Below the pieces are notes generated by a model. That model was not told the DNA's origin, did no database searches, and worked only from the letters and a program-made list of their open reading frames with translations. A stretch of 64,000 bases of DNA from Marsupella aquatica (taxonomy: Eukaryota > Marchantiophyta). How positions within the stretch are numbered: the stretch's first letter is position 1; the number at the start of each line of letters is the position of its first letter. The stretch lies in assembly GCA_973895155.1 (NCBI GenBank), contig OZ316891.1:10726001-10790000 (forward strand), written 5' to 3'. Shown here one piece after another: positions 24,405 to 36,223 of the stretch. A program made the translations under genes and the position numbers.

Positions 24405-25785
24405 GGGACAACAGAATTATACAGGGATCGAGTGTGTTCGAGTTTTGCTGACAGCGTTATCTTCCACCTAGGTTTATCGATAACTATCACGTGTTTGATA
24501 ATGCACATGAATGTAAGCTATTTTTGAATGTATACTGTCATATGGAAAAGCCAACAGGAATCCGTTTTAGCACGGAACTGACGGCCACTCACGCTCTACT
24601 TTTACAAAGTTTGCCCTACGCAAGTTCGTAGAGTAAATTAGCAATAGGTAGTACAAAGTACGAAACTTTCGAGCCGTGTAAAACAGACAATGCCTTCCAT
24701 AATGCATGAAAGCACTCGAGAGTTTCTGTCGTGTCGGGGGCAGGGCACATACTGATAGTCAATCATGAAGCCTACAAAAGACTAGTACCCTTTTCCAGGG
24801 ATGCAGTGACGTACGACACTGTCGACTGGAATAAAAAAAGCAAGAGATTCCAGCATGTTTCCGGGTAAACAGGGCCCACAGAGTGATGAGTGCCCACAGG
24901 AATTGCATGGCATAAATTGAAGACGACAAACCTAGCTCGCTTTCAAAGGCCATGCATGCCGATCGATCAAAAGCGAACAGAGTTATTCTAGCCCAATGAG
25001 CCCTGACTCGAGTTGACACACGGATCTGAATTTCAAACAAAACTGGCAATTGGATTACTTGAGGAGCAGAACTGATACAAGTCATCATATGCAAAATCCG
25101 CAACAATGATAAGTAAAACTCCCGTCCCAGACGGATGTAAAGTGAGCTCTTAGTAGAGCTCCAAGATGATCCTATGCTGGCAAACAATATAGCTGAACTG
25201 GAATGTCTTCTGAGGGATGACACTTTTTTTTATTCTCAATAAGATTTTTACTTTTGAATTTGTGTTGCCGCAGGTATGCATGTACAAGTGACTCGGAATT
25301 TTCTAGACTTGAGTAGTATATACATAGATTCACCTTAAGCCCTCCAATGGAAGTCAATTTGCCGAAGTCTAAAAAATTCGAAAGATAAGTATACTGCTGT
25401 GAACTAATTGAGAATTGTCAATTGAATAACTAAGGACCCAAGCGCACGCTGGTGTCGTTTGCTCCTCAACAGTGGGTGAGTTGCAAGAGTAGGCCATGTG
25501 ATCGTTGATGTCGATCCACATTTAGTTTGTATCTTACACCCGGACTCGCTCTGATGGAATTGTACGTGAACAAAAGGAGACGACACCAGATGCCAACTTC
25601 ACTTATCTGGTATTCATCTGTTTATGAAGGAGATTCGGCTTTCGGGACATACAGGACGTTGCTCGATCGGTCCGCTGTTGGTTGTCCCTCTACTAAGCAA
25701 TTATTCTCCATTGAATTTTGTGTTGATGTCCTGAAATTATCACCTAGATTGAGAACTCACGGTACCTCTCATCGATGTTTCAATT
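24405..25785. other. Intergenic DNA, 3' side of the O-fucosyltransferase-like gene
   Basis: The portion next to 25785 should contain the 3' UTR of the minus-strand gene. Otherwise no coding or repeated structure is recognised. Confidence 0.5.
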
Positions 25786-28700
25786 TTAGGTAGTAATCCT
25801 TCTACATTGACCTAAGCCGCGCAACAATCGATCCTCACAAGAGTCATAATCGAGCCACCCATCTGGTGCCTCGTCTTCAGCTTTTGTCCTGGTGACACCT
25901 TTGATTGTCGTATTGTAGCTGCCTCTGCAAGTAGGCCACGCCGTGTATTGGATCGAAAGGATCTCGTCGATGACCGCCTGTTCCATTGCCTCAGGACTTG
26001 TGCCCTTTTCTGTAAATAGCCCGGTCAATTCCTGCTTACATCTGCATGATCCGAAGGAAAAGTTCAGTGCTACGACAATCCTTAGCCCATTCCACTCAGT
26101 CTTTAAAGCACGAACCGGGAACATTCAAATCTGGAACAAGGGAGTCACTTGTTGTACATACTCTGGACACTAAACCCTGGACCCTCTCCTCCCTCAAGTA
26201 GCATTCCCTGAACCAATGTTGGTGCAACACAAAGTTTGTGACGAGCACTAGTCATTCCGACATCTTAACCACTTAACCGGAAGCTTGCGAGTACAAACTG
26301 CGTACCCTTTTCTTCCACGCATTCTCTCATTTAATGGATACTCTTGTGGGTCTTGCTCAGTCAATGTTCTACATTCAATAAATAAGCCCTCCTTTGGGGA
26401 TACATTAATTGAAATGATTGGAGGGTAATTTCTTACCGGCGGCCACGGCGGGTATCCGCGACGGCCAAGCTCCACGAAGATTGACCGCTCCCAACAAAAA
26501 CGGATGAGCGCAAGCAAAGTTCCTGCTCCACCAGCGCAATCATGTGATTGCTCACCACCTCCTTTTGATCGACGCCGAATAGATCGGGCATTGCAGCGGA
26601 GTGCACATAGAAACCGTCAGCGAAGTTTGGCAAGCCTTCTATCATCCAAAGACCGGCGACGTTCAAGCTCTTGTTTCTGAGGTCCTCCACGACCTAAATA
26701 GCCAATTCAAACCACAGAAACAGGGTCCAATCAGCGAAGAACTCGAAGGACCAGCATCTTTTTATCCTTGTCCTGACTTACTTGAATTGAATTGTGATAT
26801 TGAATTTCATAGCCCACACTTCGGTATTGCTTGGAGGTAGCCCCATACCCATTTCAGGATGCCAGAGCTTTCGGCCCCACGAAGCCATCCATCAGTAGAG
26901 AGATAAACATTGTTCATTCCATGCGTTACAGCCCGATCATAGATGGCGCCTGATAAATCCTCCTTGCTCACATAGACTCCGTTGAAGCCGTTTTTGCTGT
27001 TCTGCTTCCTACCCTCGAGCGTCATGTTGTTCCATGTCTCCGACGCGCGCCCATTGGCAATCACCGCACCATCTGTGCACCTCGAGAAGCACAGCCCAAG
27101 CGGGTGCCCTCTACAGTTCGACTCCTCGAACCTCCAATGCACTACGCATATCATCCAATAAACCGCAGTCTCAGTCTCAGAATACAACGCTCGGCACGCA
27201 CATTATTAAGAACTAGAGATGATTCAGGGCTCTGTTAATGTAAGTACCCGAGATAAAATTTCGGTCGTTGGAGCCGAGAGCTCGTTTTTGGTAGAGATCA
27301 GTGGCTTTCATTATTCTCTTTGAATGCTGCATGTATGTGGACGCTGCATACATGACACCTCTCCATCGAAGCCCGGGGAACAATCCACCTAACCCAACGC
27401 ACTTGGCATCGTTCCGTGGGCCCAGACTCCGCACCATATCCGCAGTGGATGACCACCTGTTGGACTCCTTGAAATCAAAGCTGAACTGCGCATAGCAAAT
27501 GAAGCAAGAGCGAGACAGAATTCAGATTTGTAAACTAGTAGTAGAATAATACGACACACGTTTGGGCTCTCTGTATTGAATTGAAGTTTCTTTTGGATAG
27601 TCTTTTCCTTGCAGCATTTCCTTGCAGCATCATTCTGCTGCACGTAAAGCAACATTCCCTACGAAACCTGAAACGGATGTCAGCAAACGATCTGCACATT
27701 CGCATTGTTCGCGGTAAAGTTTCAAAACTCCTCTCCACAACTGTTTGGAACGATGGACTGCCAAAAACTGCACCGAAATTGTAGCTCGACCAGCTGAGTA
27801 AAGCCCCAGAGTTCCAACTGGAACAATTATCGCGCTTTAAGACACTGCCACGGAAGTGCGCTTTTTCGCTGTTAAAACAGATTCATAAATCATTAGTGTT
27901 TGTGAATATGTGGACTTGGTACGAACCCTGGGTGTATCGTTGAACCAAGTATCCCAGTGCGGAGGCCTGCTGGCTCGTAGCCGCCAGTGTACGTCCAGCC
28001 TACTTTCACATCTCTGCACGCAGTCGTCCATGGATATCACTTTTACGTACTCCGATAGGACGTCGGTGTCGTATCGATCCTCCATAACTAGCCCCGAGTG
28101 TCTGTCGCCCAAATACCCTGTTTGGACATCCAAATCAGAGTCGAGGTCAGTCATCGATGTAATACATTTGGAGCTGCTAAATTGTCTACCAGCTCGCCTT
28201 GCGATCTAACTTTATGAATTCATCGGACTCATGCTGTAAACATATCGAAAGATGACAATGCAGGTATTCTATCTACGAGTTCTGTTCAACTCAATATCGC
28301 AAAAAGGAGGATTGATTCAGAAACGCTTTGTGCTCTTAGGCTACATGCTTCAGATCTACATAACATCCCTGTTATACACTTCCTGTACTAATGTAAGAAC
28401 TTCCCTTCCCTCTAGTAAGACAAACAAAGTGCCCGTTATACTACACCTTAAAAGAGGGACTGAAAGTAACACCAACATTCGCTTTATTCGTTAAATTCAC
28501 TAAAAGCTGATCGAGAATAACAGACAGACAATATTTGAGGGAGAACGACCATCATGAACAGAAGGATTTGCGACTCATTGCAAGGTTTCTTAACGAGATA
28601 TACCACCCTCATAATTGTTATCATAAGAGTTTTAGCACATTGAAATTGAAAGACAGCACTAGAAGGCACGGGAACGAATGGGCGGGCAATCAGACCTAGA

Positions 28701-29998
28701 TGTCTGGGAGGGCCACCGAAAAACGGGATTAAGCACAGGGTGCGATTGAGAGTCCTTGCTACGGTTGCTGCTGACTTGTACTCCATAAGCTGGTTGCCGG
28801 TTCCCACTTGGTAGCTCAGCAACGGTATAATGAATTTCTCATCTGCAGGTCGTTGCAGAGCGTCCTGAGCCGGAAACAGAACCATGGCCAAACCCATAGA
28901 ATGCAAACGTCAGAATTGTCAAACTATAAACACATTATTGTACATATACCACCTTCTAGCTTGAAAGTCAGAGGCTTTATCGTAAACCCATTCTTCATAA
29001 GTGGACGACTAGAAATCATGCTCGCTCGGAAATGAGCTTCCGATCCCTTCAAAAAATTCTTGAAACTCTGGAGCGATTCTTCCACTCAGCCGCCAATTGC
29101 CACAGACAACTTTTGTGCTGCCGTCCTAAGTTTCTCAGACTTTAGCACCAAAGAAGACCTCGTCCAAATCTTGATCCTTGTGTAACCGGATCGCCAGTTT
29201 CTCTCAATCTATCCAACTGAAGTTGGTTTGAACGGACTTCCTAGACCTGATCATGTGCTCTAGTCATTCTAAGTGTTTCCGTCCATTGGCTTGAGATATT
29301 CCCAACTGGTAACTGAAATTGAATCGTGCTCTACAGGTTTCCGAATGTTTCAATTTGAAAACCCAGAATGTTCTGGGGTTCGCATCGCATCCCTGATAAA
29401 ATGTGCGGGTCCGGTCCCGACATGATCTATTTCTGCAAACATAATTTATCTACCAAAAAGATATTTTGACATCTACATCATCCAGATCCCAATTCTCTGC
29501 ACAAGGAGGTCAACAATTACAGCAGATACTCAGACTCGGATTAGTGAATGCAATAAGACGGTCAAGGACCGATCTGCAACTGACCTGAACTCCGGGGTCC
29601 TCCACCAGCTGTGTATCCTCCTCAGTTAACGCTTCTGCAGTGGCGTTGATCGGACTGACTGTTGTATTGTTGGCATTCTGCTGAGGATCAGGTGTTACGG
29701 TTTCAACAGGCCGCTTCAGTGGCTCCGATTTCTCCTCTACATCGGGTGAATCGGTGTGCACAGTAGGAACAACGGGCGTCGAGTGGGAAGAATTGTAAGA
29801 ATCGTTAGAGGCAGGCCTGCCGAGAAATGACTGGATTTGCGATGCGGATAGACTGGGGTAAGAGAGGACGGACGGAGGCGGGGATTCCCAGATGACCAAG
29901 AGCAGGAGCAGGCTGACGATAATCAGCGGCACTTTGTATCCAATGTTCTTCATCCATTGGAACGAACCGCCCATTGGCAACAAGCCCTCGGACGTCAT
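25786..29998 (-). CDS. O-fucosyltransferase-like type II membrane protein
   Basis: Predicted secretory-pathway glycosyltransferase of the plant O-FucT superfamily; acceptor unknown. Minus-strand exons: 29998-29585, 28864-28696, 28117-27916, 27757-27668, 27480-27248, 27141-26849, 26693-26437 and 26041-25786, all with GT-AG junctions and consistent phase, giving about 637 residues. Exon 3 end and exon 4 start are uncertain (27923 with 27767 also fits). Residues 22-37 form a signal anchor (VPLIIVSLLLLLVIW), followed by a Ser/Thr/Pro-rich stem with several N-glycosylation sequons. Exon 2 holds SYQVGTGNQ and LNRTL, the donor-site-like N-terminal motif. VHWRFEES, near 370 and created across the exon 5/6 join, is the H-x-R-x-E loop. 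NVYLSTDGW and the C-terminal VFVGSGQSSWS complete the fold. The last 84 residues resemble nothing I know. Confidence 0.85.
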
Positions 29999-31493
29999 TG
30001 ATCTGCCGTCGACTTCACGCCCCGCCTACGGTCTGTCTCGATCGATCGCCGGCTCGCTCACCACCTGGCTGGCTGGCGAACTTGCGAACCCTGCTGCTCA
30101 ATCACACAACACAAATTTCTTTCTTAAAATCTCAGAACACTTCAATTATATTTTCCGTCCAAATCCTCAACCAGAATCGCACATCTCTCGTATGATTTAA
30201 TCACTGTTAATGTCCAAAGCTTCAACCAGAATCGCACGCTCCGATGCAAACCAATGAATAGTCCGCCACGATGAAGTATGTGTTTTAGAAATTTCTTTGG
30301 GCGTCTGGCTGAATAACTGTGAGCTATTTTACATCGAAAGAAAACGACCTCAAACAGTCAGATACCTCTGGATCTCTTTACATATTAAAAGTACCATCGA
30401 GGTTGACGATTACGACGACGACCTGGCTGATCGATGACGATCAGACTGAACACCAGTAGAGTTCTTTTGCCTCCTCGAAGTAATTGGCATAAGCCTCTTC
30501 CATGGGGGTACCACTATGGTGAGCAGCAGCTGCTGCACGCCCCGTGAAGGTGAACGGTAGACTGGCTGACTGGCTGCAAAGGTCTGATTATCTCTCATTC
30601 TCTCGCCAGATCTCAATCACTTAGTTGAAATCGGCTTCACGGCTCGCTTCAAGGTCATACTAAGACGAGCTCGACGTCTGTGCGTGGGTCAGGGGCCTGT
30701 TGATTCCAAACGTTTCGATTGATCTAAGGTCCAGATATGCGACTAACGTTTCATTCCAGAGTAGTACTGGACAGGCAACCAGGGAGCGTGAATTGTGAGG
30801 ATAGTTAATTATTTGGACTTCTGGCGATAGTCTGAAGAGTTGAAAGTCAGGCGAACAAGTTGAACAACTGCCGCCTATCAAAGTTTGTTTCTGACAACTT
30901 AGCCTCAAAACAGTTTCTGTTAGACTAAATCATTTTCGTCCGATCAGGAAACTAAAACTTGTAGATCTGCAAGGAATCCCGGCAAGAGACTCTGCCAAAG
31001 CCAAAATTCATGACCGGCAGGTCGTGATCATTTCTGGCTTCGAGAATATATGTTTAGACCGAAATCCAATTTGTCATTCATGTCTCGAGAGTTTTCTGAC
31101 AGACCAAAATCGTCGCCTCCGTGCTCATGGCAGCGGGCGTAAACATTCCTGATAACCTGGCAGGACAGTTAAAGAACTGGCACTATATCTACATGAAATT
31201 GAAACGGCCCTTCCAATATTGAAACCTTACCGATTGATCGAGACGGACGGACAATTGCGAGGACCTGCGGTGCTAAACCGAAATTGTGTCGATGTCGCTT
31301 CTTAATATTCTAACGGAGGCCACGATCGACCAAACACTGCAGTCATCAGCTACCGTCACAATCAGCAGGCTTCCGCTCCCCCCTGCCCCTCCTCGAACTC
31401 CTCTCCATGAGTGTAAAGTTTACACTAGCTCTCTCACGTTCTCGCTCGCCAATCTCGAGGCCAAACAAACCATTAATCCCGACGCGATACTTC

Positions 31494-31515
31494 AGCCAGC
31501 CAGCCAGCCAGCCAG
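31494..31515 (+). repeat. AGCC tetranucleotide microsatellite
   Basis: About five and a half AGCC units in a row. Confidence 0.9.
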
Positions 31516-32927
31516 CTAGCGTAGCAAAGCTGGGAAGCCACGGTCCACACACGAGTCCGCGTTGCTTTTCCGTGTTTTAGTTTTCGGGTACTTGTTTTCC
31601 GTCTTCGACTTTCGAGTCTCCTCTTTTTATTTTCTATTTTTCCCTGAAATCCGAAGCGGACGAAACGGGAGATCGGGTGACAGGCATACAGGATACATCC
31701 GTTTCCTTTCATTCACCACTTTACTGGACCGGGCTACATTCTAGCTTGAAGTACACACGATCATCATCCAAGTTTATTAGATTGTGGATCTTCCTTCCTC
31801 GACGGACTTTGAGGCTCCATCTGCGGCGCAGTGCCTTGCAAAAGGAGCTGTCGGGCCCCATGTCTCCTTTCCACTATCGTTTCTCGCATGGCGTTCAGAG
31901 GCACCGTTTGTATTTCTTAATTTTGGCTGACTGCTTGTCCCCAAGCAGTGTTGCCGTTCAAGCATTGCTATGTATGGAGTAGAACAACTCTCCGCAAAAG
32001 TCCATCATGGAGTTGTATATTATTGTAAAATTCTCCGCAACAGTCCATCACCGAATTGTCACTTGTAAAGTTGAAACGTTCGCTCTCGCTGGCGGACTCG
32101 CCGGCCATATCGACTCGGTCATCATCCACTCCGGCACATGGTTCCCACACTTTTCACCTTTGATTGACTTAACAAATCAAACGCCTAATTCCGGGCCCAC
32201 GCGCGAGCGGGTCCTCGGGGTATTCGGGGCCACCTGCATGCCAAAGGACCTGCCAGGCAATCAATCAGTCCAACGTTCTGAGAAGTAGAGATCGGACCAG
32301 ATACCACCATCATAGGCACTAGGAAGCATGCTACACTTCGTCGCTGTGCGCGATGGTCCCCGCACGCACGCTACGTTTCTTTCTCACAGCTGCGCTGTCT
32401 AAAGGTTCCTACCCTTCATCATCAGCCATCCAATTTTCTGCCATCAAACTCCACCGATCCACTGCTTCACTCATTCCTCCGCATTCGGGAAGAATGAAGA
32501 ATACATCGCCGATCCTCCGTACAGTAAAGTGCCGTTCCGCGGAAGTTGGGATGGAGTTCTGTGAAAACGTTCGAGGGAAAAATAGATCGATTGAACGGGA
32601 ATCAATCGATGGGGCCATCTCAATCCCCCTCGAAGTGAATCCGCCCCTTTGTCGAACACAATTCATTGACGATTCGATTAATTGATGATTTCTGCTTCTC
32701 TGCCCTACCCTGTCTTTCCCCTGTCTAGCAAATCGCAATCCCTCATTCTGTCACCTTGAAAAAGCAACCAGCTAGAGTATTATGCCACAAGGGCGATAAG
32801 TATTAGTGCACCATGCATCATTACGGGATTGGTCCACGTGTCCCACGATGAGTTCTTTAGGGTTTAGTGCACCCTTATGAGAGCACTTCATTGTGCTCAT
32901 ACTTAGATCGGGACTTAGATATTAGTT

Positions 32928-32945
32928 GAGAGAGAGAGAGAGAGA
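32928..32945 (+). repeat. GA dinucleotide microsatellite
   Basis: Nine uninterrupted GA units. Confidence 0.9.
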
Positions 32946-33765
32946 ATTGTCATAGAGAAGTTTGTGAGCTTGCCAGGCTATGGCGGATGTACTGGTTTGT
33001 ACATAAGGATTCTTCTCTTGGCCGTCGACATAGGACAAACGGGGTGCACTATGTATCTTGGTGTTGATTTGTTGTTAATTTACGCTGGTTCTCAGCGATG
33101 TTGTGCTGTGCGATGTTTCCCCAACATATATTGGCCCTCAAGTCTAGGGTGGGCAAACCCCATGCCACCCACAAGTTGTGAATACAGAGTTTTAGTTGAA
33201 TTTTGGACCCGTCTCAGGCTTGGCACTTTCTAAATCTAGATTGCTGTAGGTCCAGTGATTCATTTTTTCCCTACCATCGCATTTAAGTGGTTTGCTTTGC
33301 TAAATTGTTTAGGAAGACCCCACTAGAAAAATAAGTCGTAAGTTGATTTCCCGGGGGTCTCACTGTATGGTTACCCCCTATCTCCTGCCACTACACCCTA
33401 AAACTTAAGAAAAAAATTTGGGGAAATTTGCCTCAATCAATTTGGAATATCATTGGAGTATACTAAGATTGGTTTTTTAAACCCTATCTAAACGGCCCTA
33501 CTGTACTTTCACATAAAATTTTCAAGTCTTTCTTCAAGCCAAACCAATCAAATGGCCCTATGCTTGGTCACACATGATGTGCCATGTATGCAGAAGTGGG
33601 TGCACAAGTGAAACCCCTGAGGTTGTTTTCACATATATATACGGATGGGTTTGCAAGACTTAGGGGCACTTGTGACTTTCTTTCACCAAACTCAACTTTA
33701 TTGGGGGTACGTCTACCCATAAACTCCAGACCAAAACTCTTTTGAAATGACGTTCACTGGATGCA

Positions 33766-33831
33766 AATCACTTGATGGAGGGACCTATGGAGGGAGCCAG
33801 AATCACTTGATGGAGGGACCCATGGAGGTGG
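33766..33831 (+). repeat. Two-unit 35-bp tandem repeat
   Basis: AATCACTTGATGGAGGGACC starts at 33766 and again at 33801. Confidence 0.85.
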
Positions 33832-34052
33832 TCTAAAATTGTAGACAATTGAAAACAGGCAATTCACATCAACATTTATTTGGGTGCACTCCTTGCCATG
33901 TAAGATGGTAGACACCATACCCCAATAAAACTTGAGATCTTGTAATGCCTCTCTTAAAGGCCCTCTCTTATAGCCAACTGCAGTCGTTTGCACTCAGTAT
34001 AGAGTCTAAGAGTCCCAGTTTGATATTAGGGGGAGTATGAAAAGAAACAATG

Positions 34053-34078
34053 CCCCCCCCCCCCCCTCCCCCCCCCCC
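34053..34078 (+). repeat. Poly-C tract
   Basis: Fourteen C, one T, then eleven C. Confidence 0.9.
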
Positions 34079-34502
34079 TTCGACTTGGACATTAAAGCCA
34101 CCCCAAAGTGAGCAATAATTGGTGTGCGAGGGTTGTCACGGGGTTGTCACACTAGTCTTGTCAAATATAAAGTATGTCACACGCGTGTCAAAAAAGGAGT
34201 ATACCACAAGGGTCAAAATTTTTGTTTATGGTTTTCTTTGACTTTTCCTTTACCCATGTTGCAAGTCATGTTGCCGAGTCTTCTCCAAAGCCCAAAGTTT
34301 TTTCAGATTGCCTTATTTTTATTCTCACGTAGACACTTGAACTGTTTGTGGATCCACTTTACAGGCGAAAGATTTTCCTTTAATTGTACCCAACATGATG
34401 CTTTCATGGACCCTGCCCGTTAACCATGCAACCCCCATTTTACAATTTCACTCATTGACATACCCTCCAAAAAATTTTGAGCACCAAAGTTTGACTTGGT
34501 AT

Positions 34503-34543
34503 GGGAGATATGGAGTTTGACTACCCTAAACTCCATATCTCCC
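34503..34543. repeat. Perfect 16-bp hairpin
   Basis: GGGAGATATGGAGTTT (34503-34518) is exactly complementary to 34528-34543 across a 9-base loop. Confidence 0.85.
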
Positions 34544-36197
34544 TCCTTCAACCGAATCTGCTCTTCTTGGTTCGTTAGAGACCATAGGGAAAGGTGTTTC
34601 CAGCCTGAGTCTAAACATCTCTACTTTCATGGAGAATTGAGAGATTTCTAAAGATAACTTCCATCACTCATTGCCTAAACGTTACACTTTGCACTTCCAA
34701 AAGTTTGTGAGCAGCTAAATTTGACATTCAGCACAGCCCAAGATATTCAATGGAACTGATTTTGTTGGATTTGTTATTTTGTTGGCTTAAACAGATCTTT
34801 CCAAGGAGCCTCATGGAGTCAGATTTCACTGAGAATTGAGAGACCTATAAATTTCCAAAGATGGCTGTCCATTCTGCTTGCCACATTTCATTCGTGGATG
34901 TAATATGATTTTACTATGAGAGCAGAAACGGTGGTTTCACTGCCATCCATCCAGGTTACAAAGGTCTGTCTGACAATTTGCGCAAACATGGAGGTCCATC
35001 CAGGTATTTTTTATGTATCATTCTATGAAAAAATTAAGTGAAAAATGAAAACCTCATTAACAGATTAAATCCCCAGCCTAAACCAGGATGGAAAAACATA
35101 GTGAACCCAAGGACCAAAGACCAAGGACCATCAGACAGTGACTACAAAACTATGCAAATCAGAACTATGACAACATGTTATGCCCATAAGTAAATTGACA
35201 TATTAAATAAAAAATGAGGGTGAATACTTACTCCAAGAAATAGAGGTGCTCATGGGGAGGGCAACATGTAGGGAAAGTTCAGCTATCATGGACAGCAAGC
35301 CAGGACTGAATTATTGAAAAAGAACTACAATAGTAGAGCAATGCATGTACACAATATATATAAGCAGTTGAAGCACTCATGGACCTTGCCCCTGAACCAT
35401 GCAATTTGAACGGATCATGTACGTGTCAACATCACGAGGACAGAAAAGGTGCTAGACTGGCTACCTAATCGAGTCATGCAATGTTGATGCTAAAGGGGGG
35501 ATTTACTCTGGTGGCTTCATTTGGTTTCCATTTTTGCCCTGGAATGCACGCCTACTTTACTTATGCCTCAGGTGCCTTCCTAATCTAATATATGTTTGCT
35601 GGTGTTACATTTTTGGACCTTGAAAGTGGCTGAATGTTTTTTCATTGCAAGCTTCCTAATGTTATAGCAAAGGGGTGCTGTCTCTTACCAAACTACTTCA
35701 ATACCTCTACTTAAGTTGTCCAATTGCATATTCTGATAGTTACAGGAATCCGGCTTAGTGCATCCTCAGGGGCATCCTCACTGAGTGGGGAAAGACACTT
35801 GGAACAATATTGCTTCATTTAACAATTTGGAACTATATTGCTACAAGTGAAAATTAGGTAGTTTCCGGGCCAGTATGCACAGCTACCACTAGTCTGTTTG
35901 AATAATTTAGGCTTCAGTTGGTGCTTCAAATGTAGTGACAACTGGTTCATATCAAATCAAGGGTTGTTGAATGAATATATGGATGACCACAGGTTGAAAG
36001 CAGGGGACAGAATGCATAAATGAGTTGGGGGAAATGCTATCGCAAGAGTTGGAGCCAGTGAGTGCCAGAGCAGGATTGATTTAGATCAGGCAAATTTTTT
36101 AATTCCAGCCCCTGTTTTCTTCCCTCCTTCCCTTGTTGTCTTTCCTTTCCTCCCCACAACCTCCAAACCATGAAAACCAAAAAGCACTTTCCCCCTT

Positions 36198-36223
36198 CCC
36201 CCCCCCCCCCCCCCCCCCCCCCC
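36198..36223 (+). repeat. Poly-C tract, 26 bases
   Basis: Twenty-six uninterrupted C residues, preceded by C5T2. Exact length should be treated with caution because homopolymers are error-prone in sequencing. Confidence 0.85.

Larger units (their letters stand above)
29999..33765. other. Upstream region of the O-FucT-like gene and intergenic DNA
   Basis: The first few hundred bases should hold the promoter and 5' UTR of the minus-strand gene. Further right, many overlapping short frames occur, for example at 31777-31965, 32353-32685 and 32964-33233. None shows a known domain or a convincing splice context. Confidence 0.45.
33832..36197. other. Intergenic DNA, no gene seen
   Basis: No domain-bearing frame is found. 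The notable items are the poly-C tract at 34053-34078 and the perfect hairpin at 34503-34543, listed separately. Confidence 0.5.

Noticed and set aside
31777-31982. Possible coding segment on either strand
   Set aside because: Both strands are open, and neither gives a domain I can name or a splice context.
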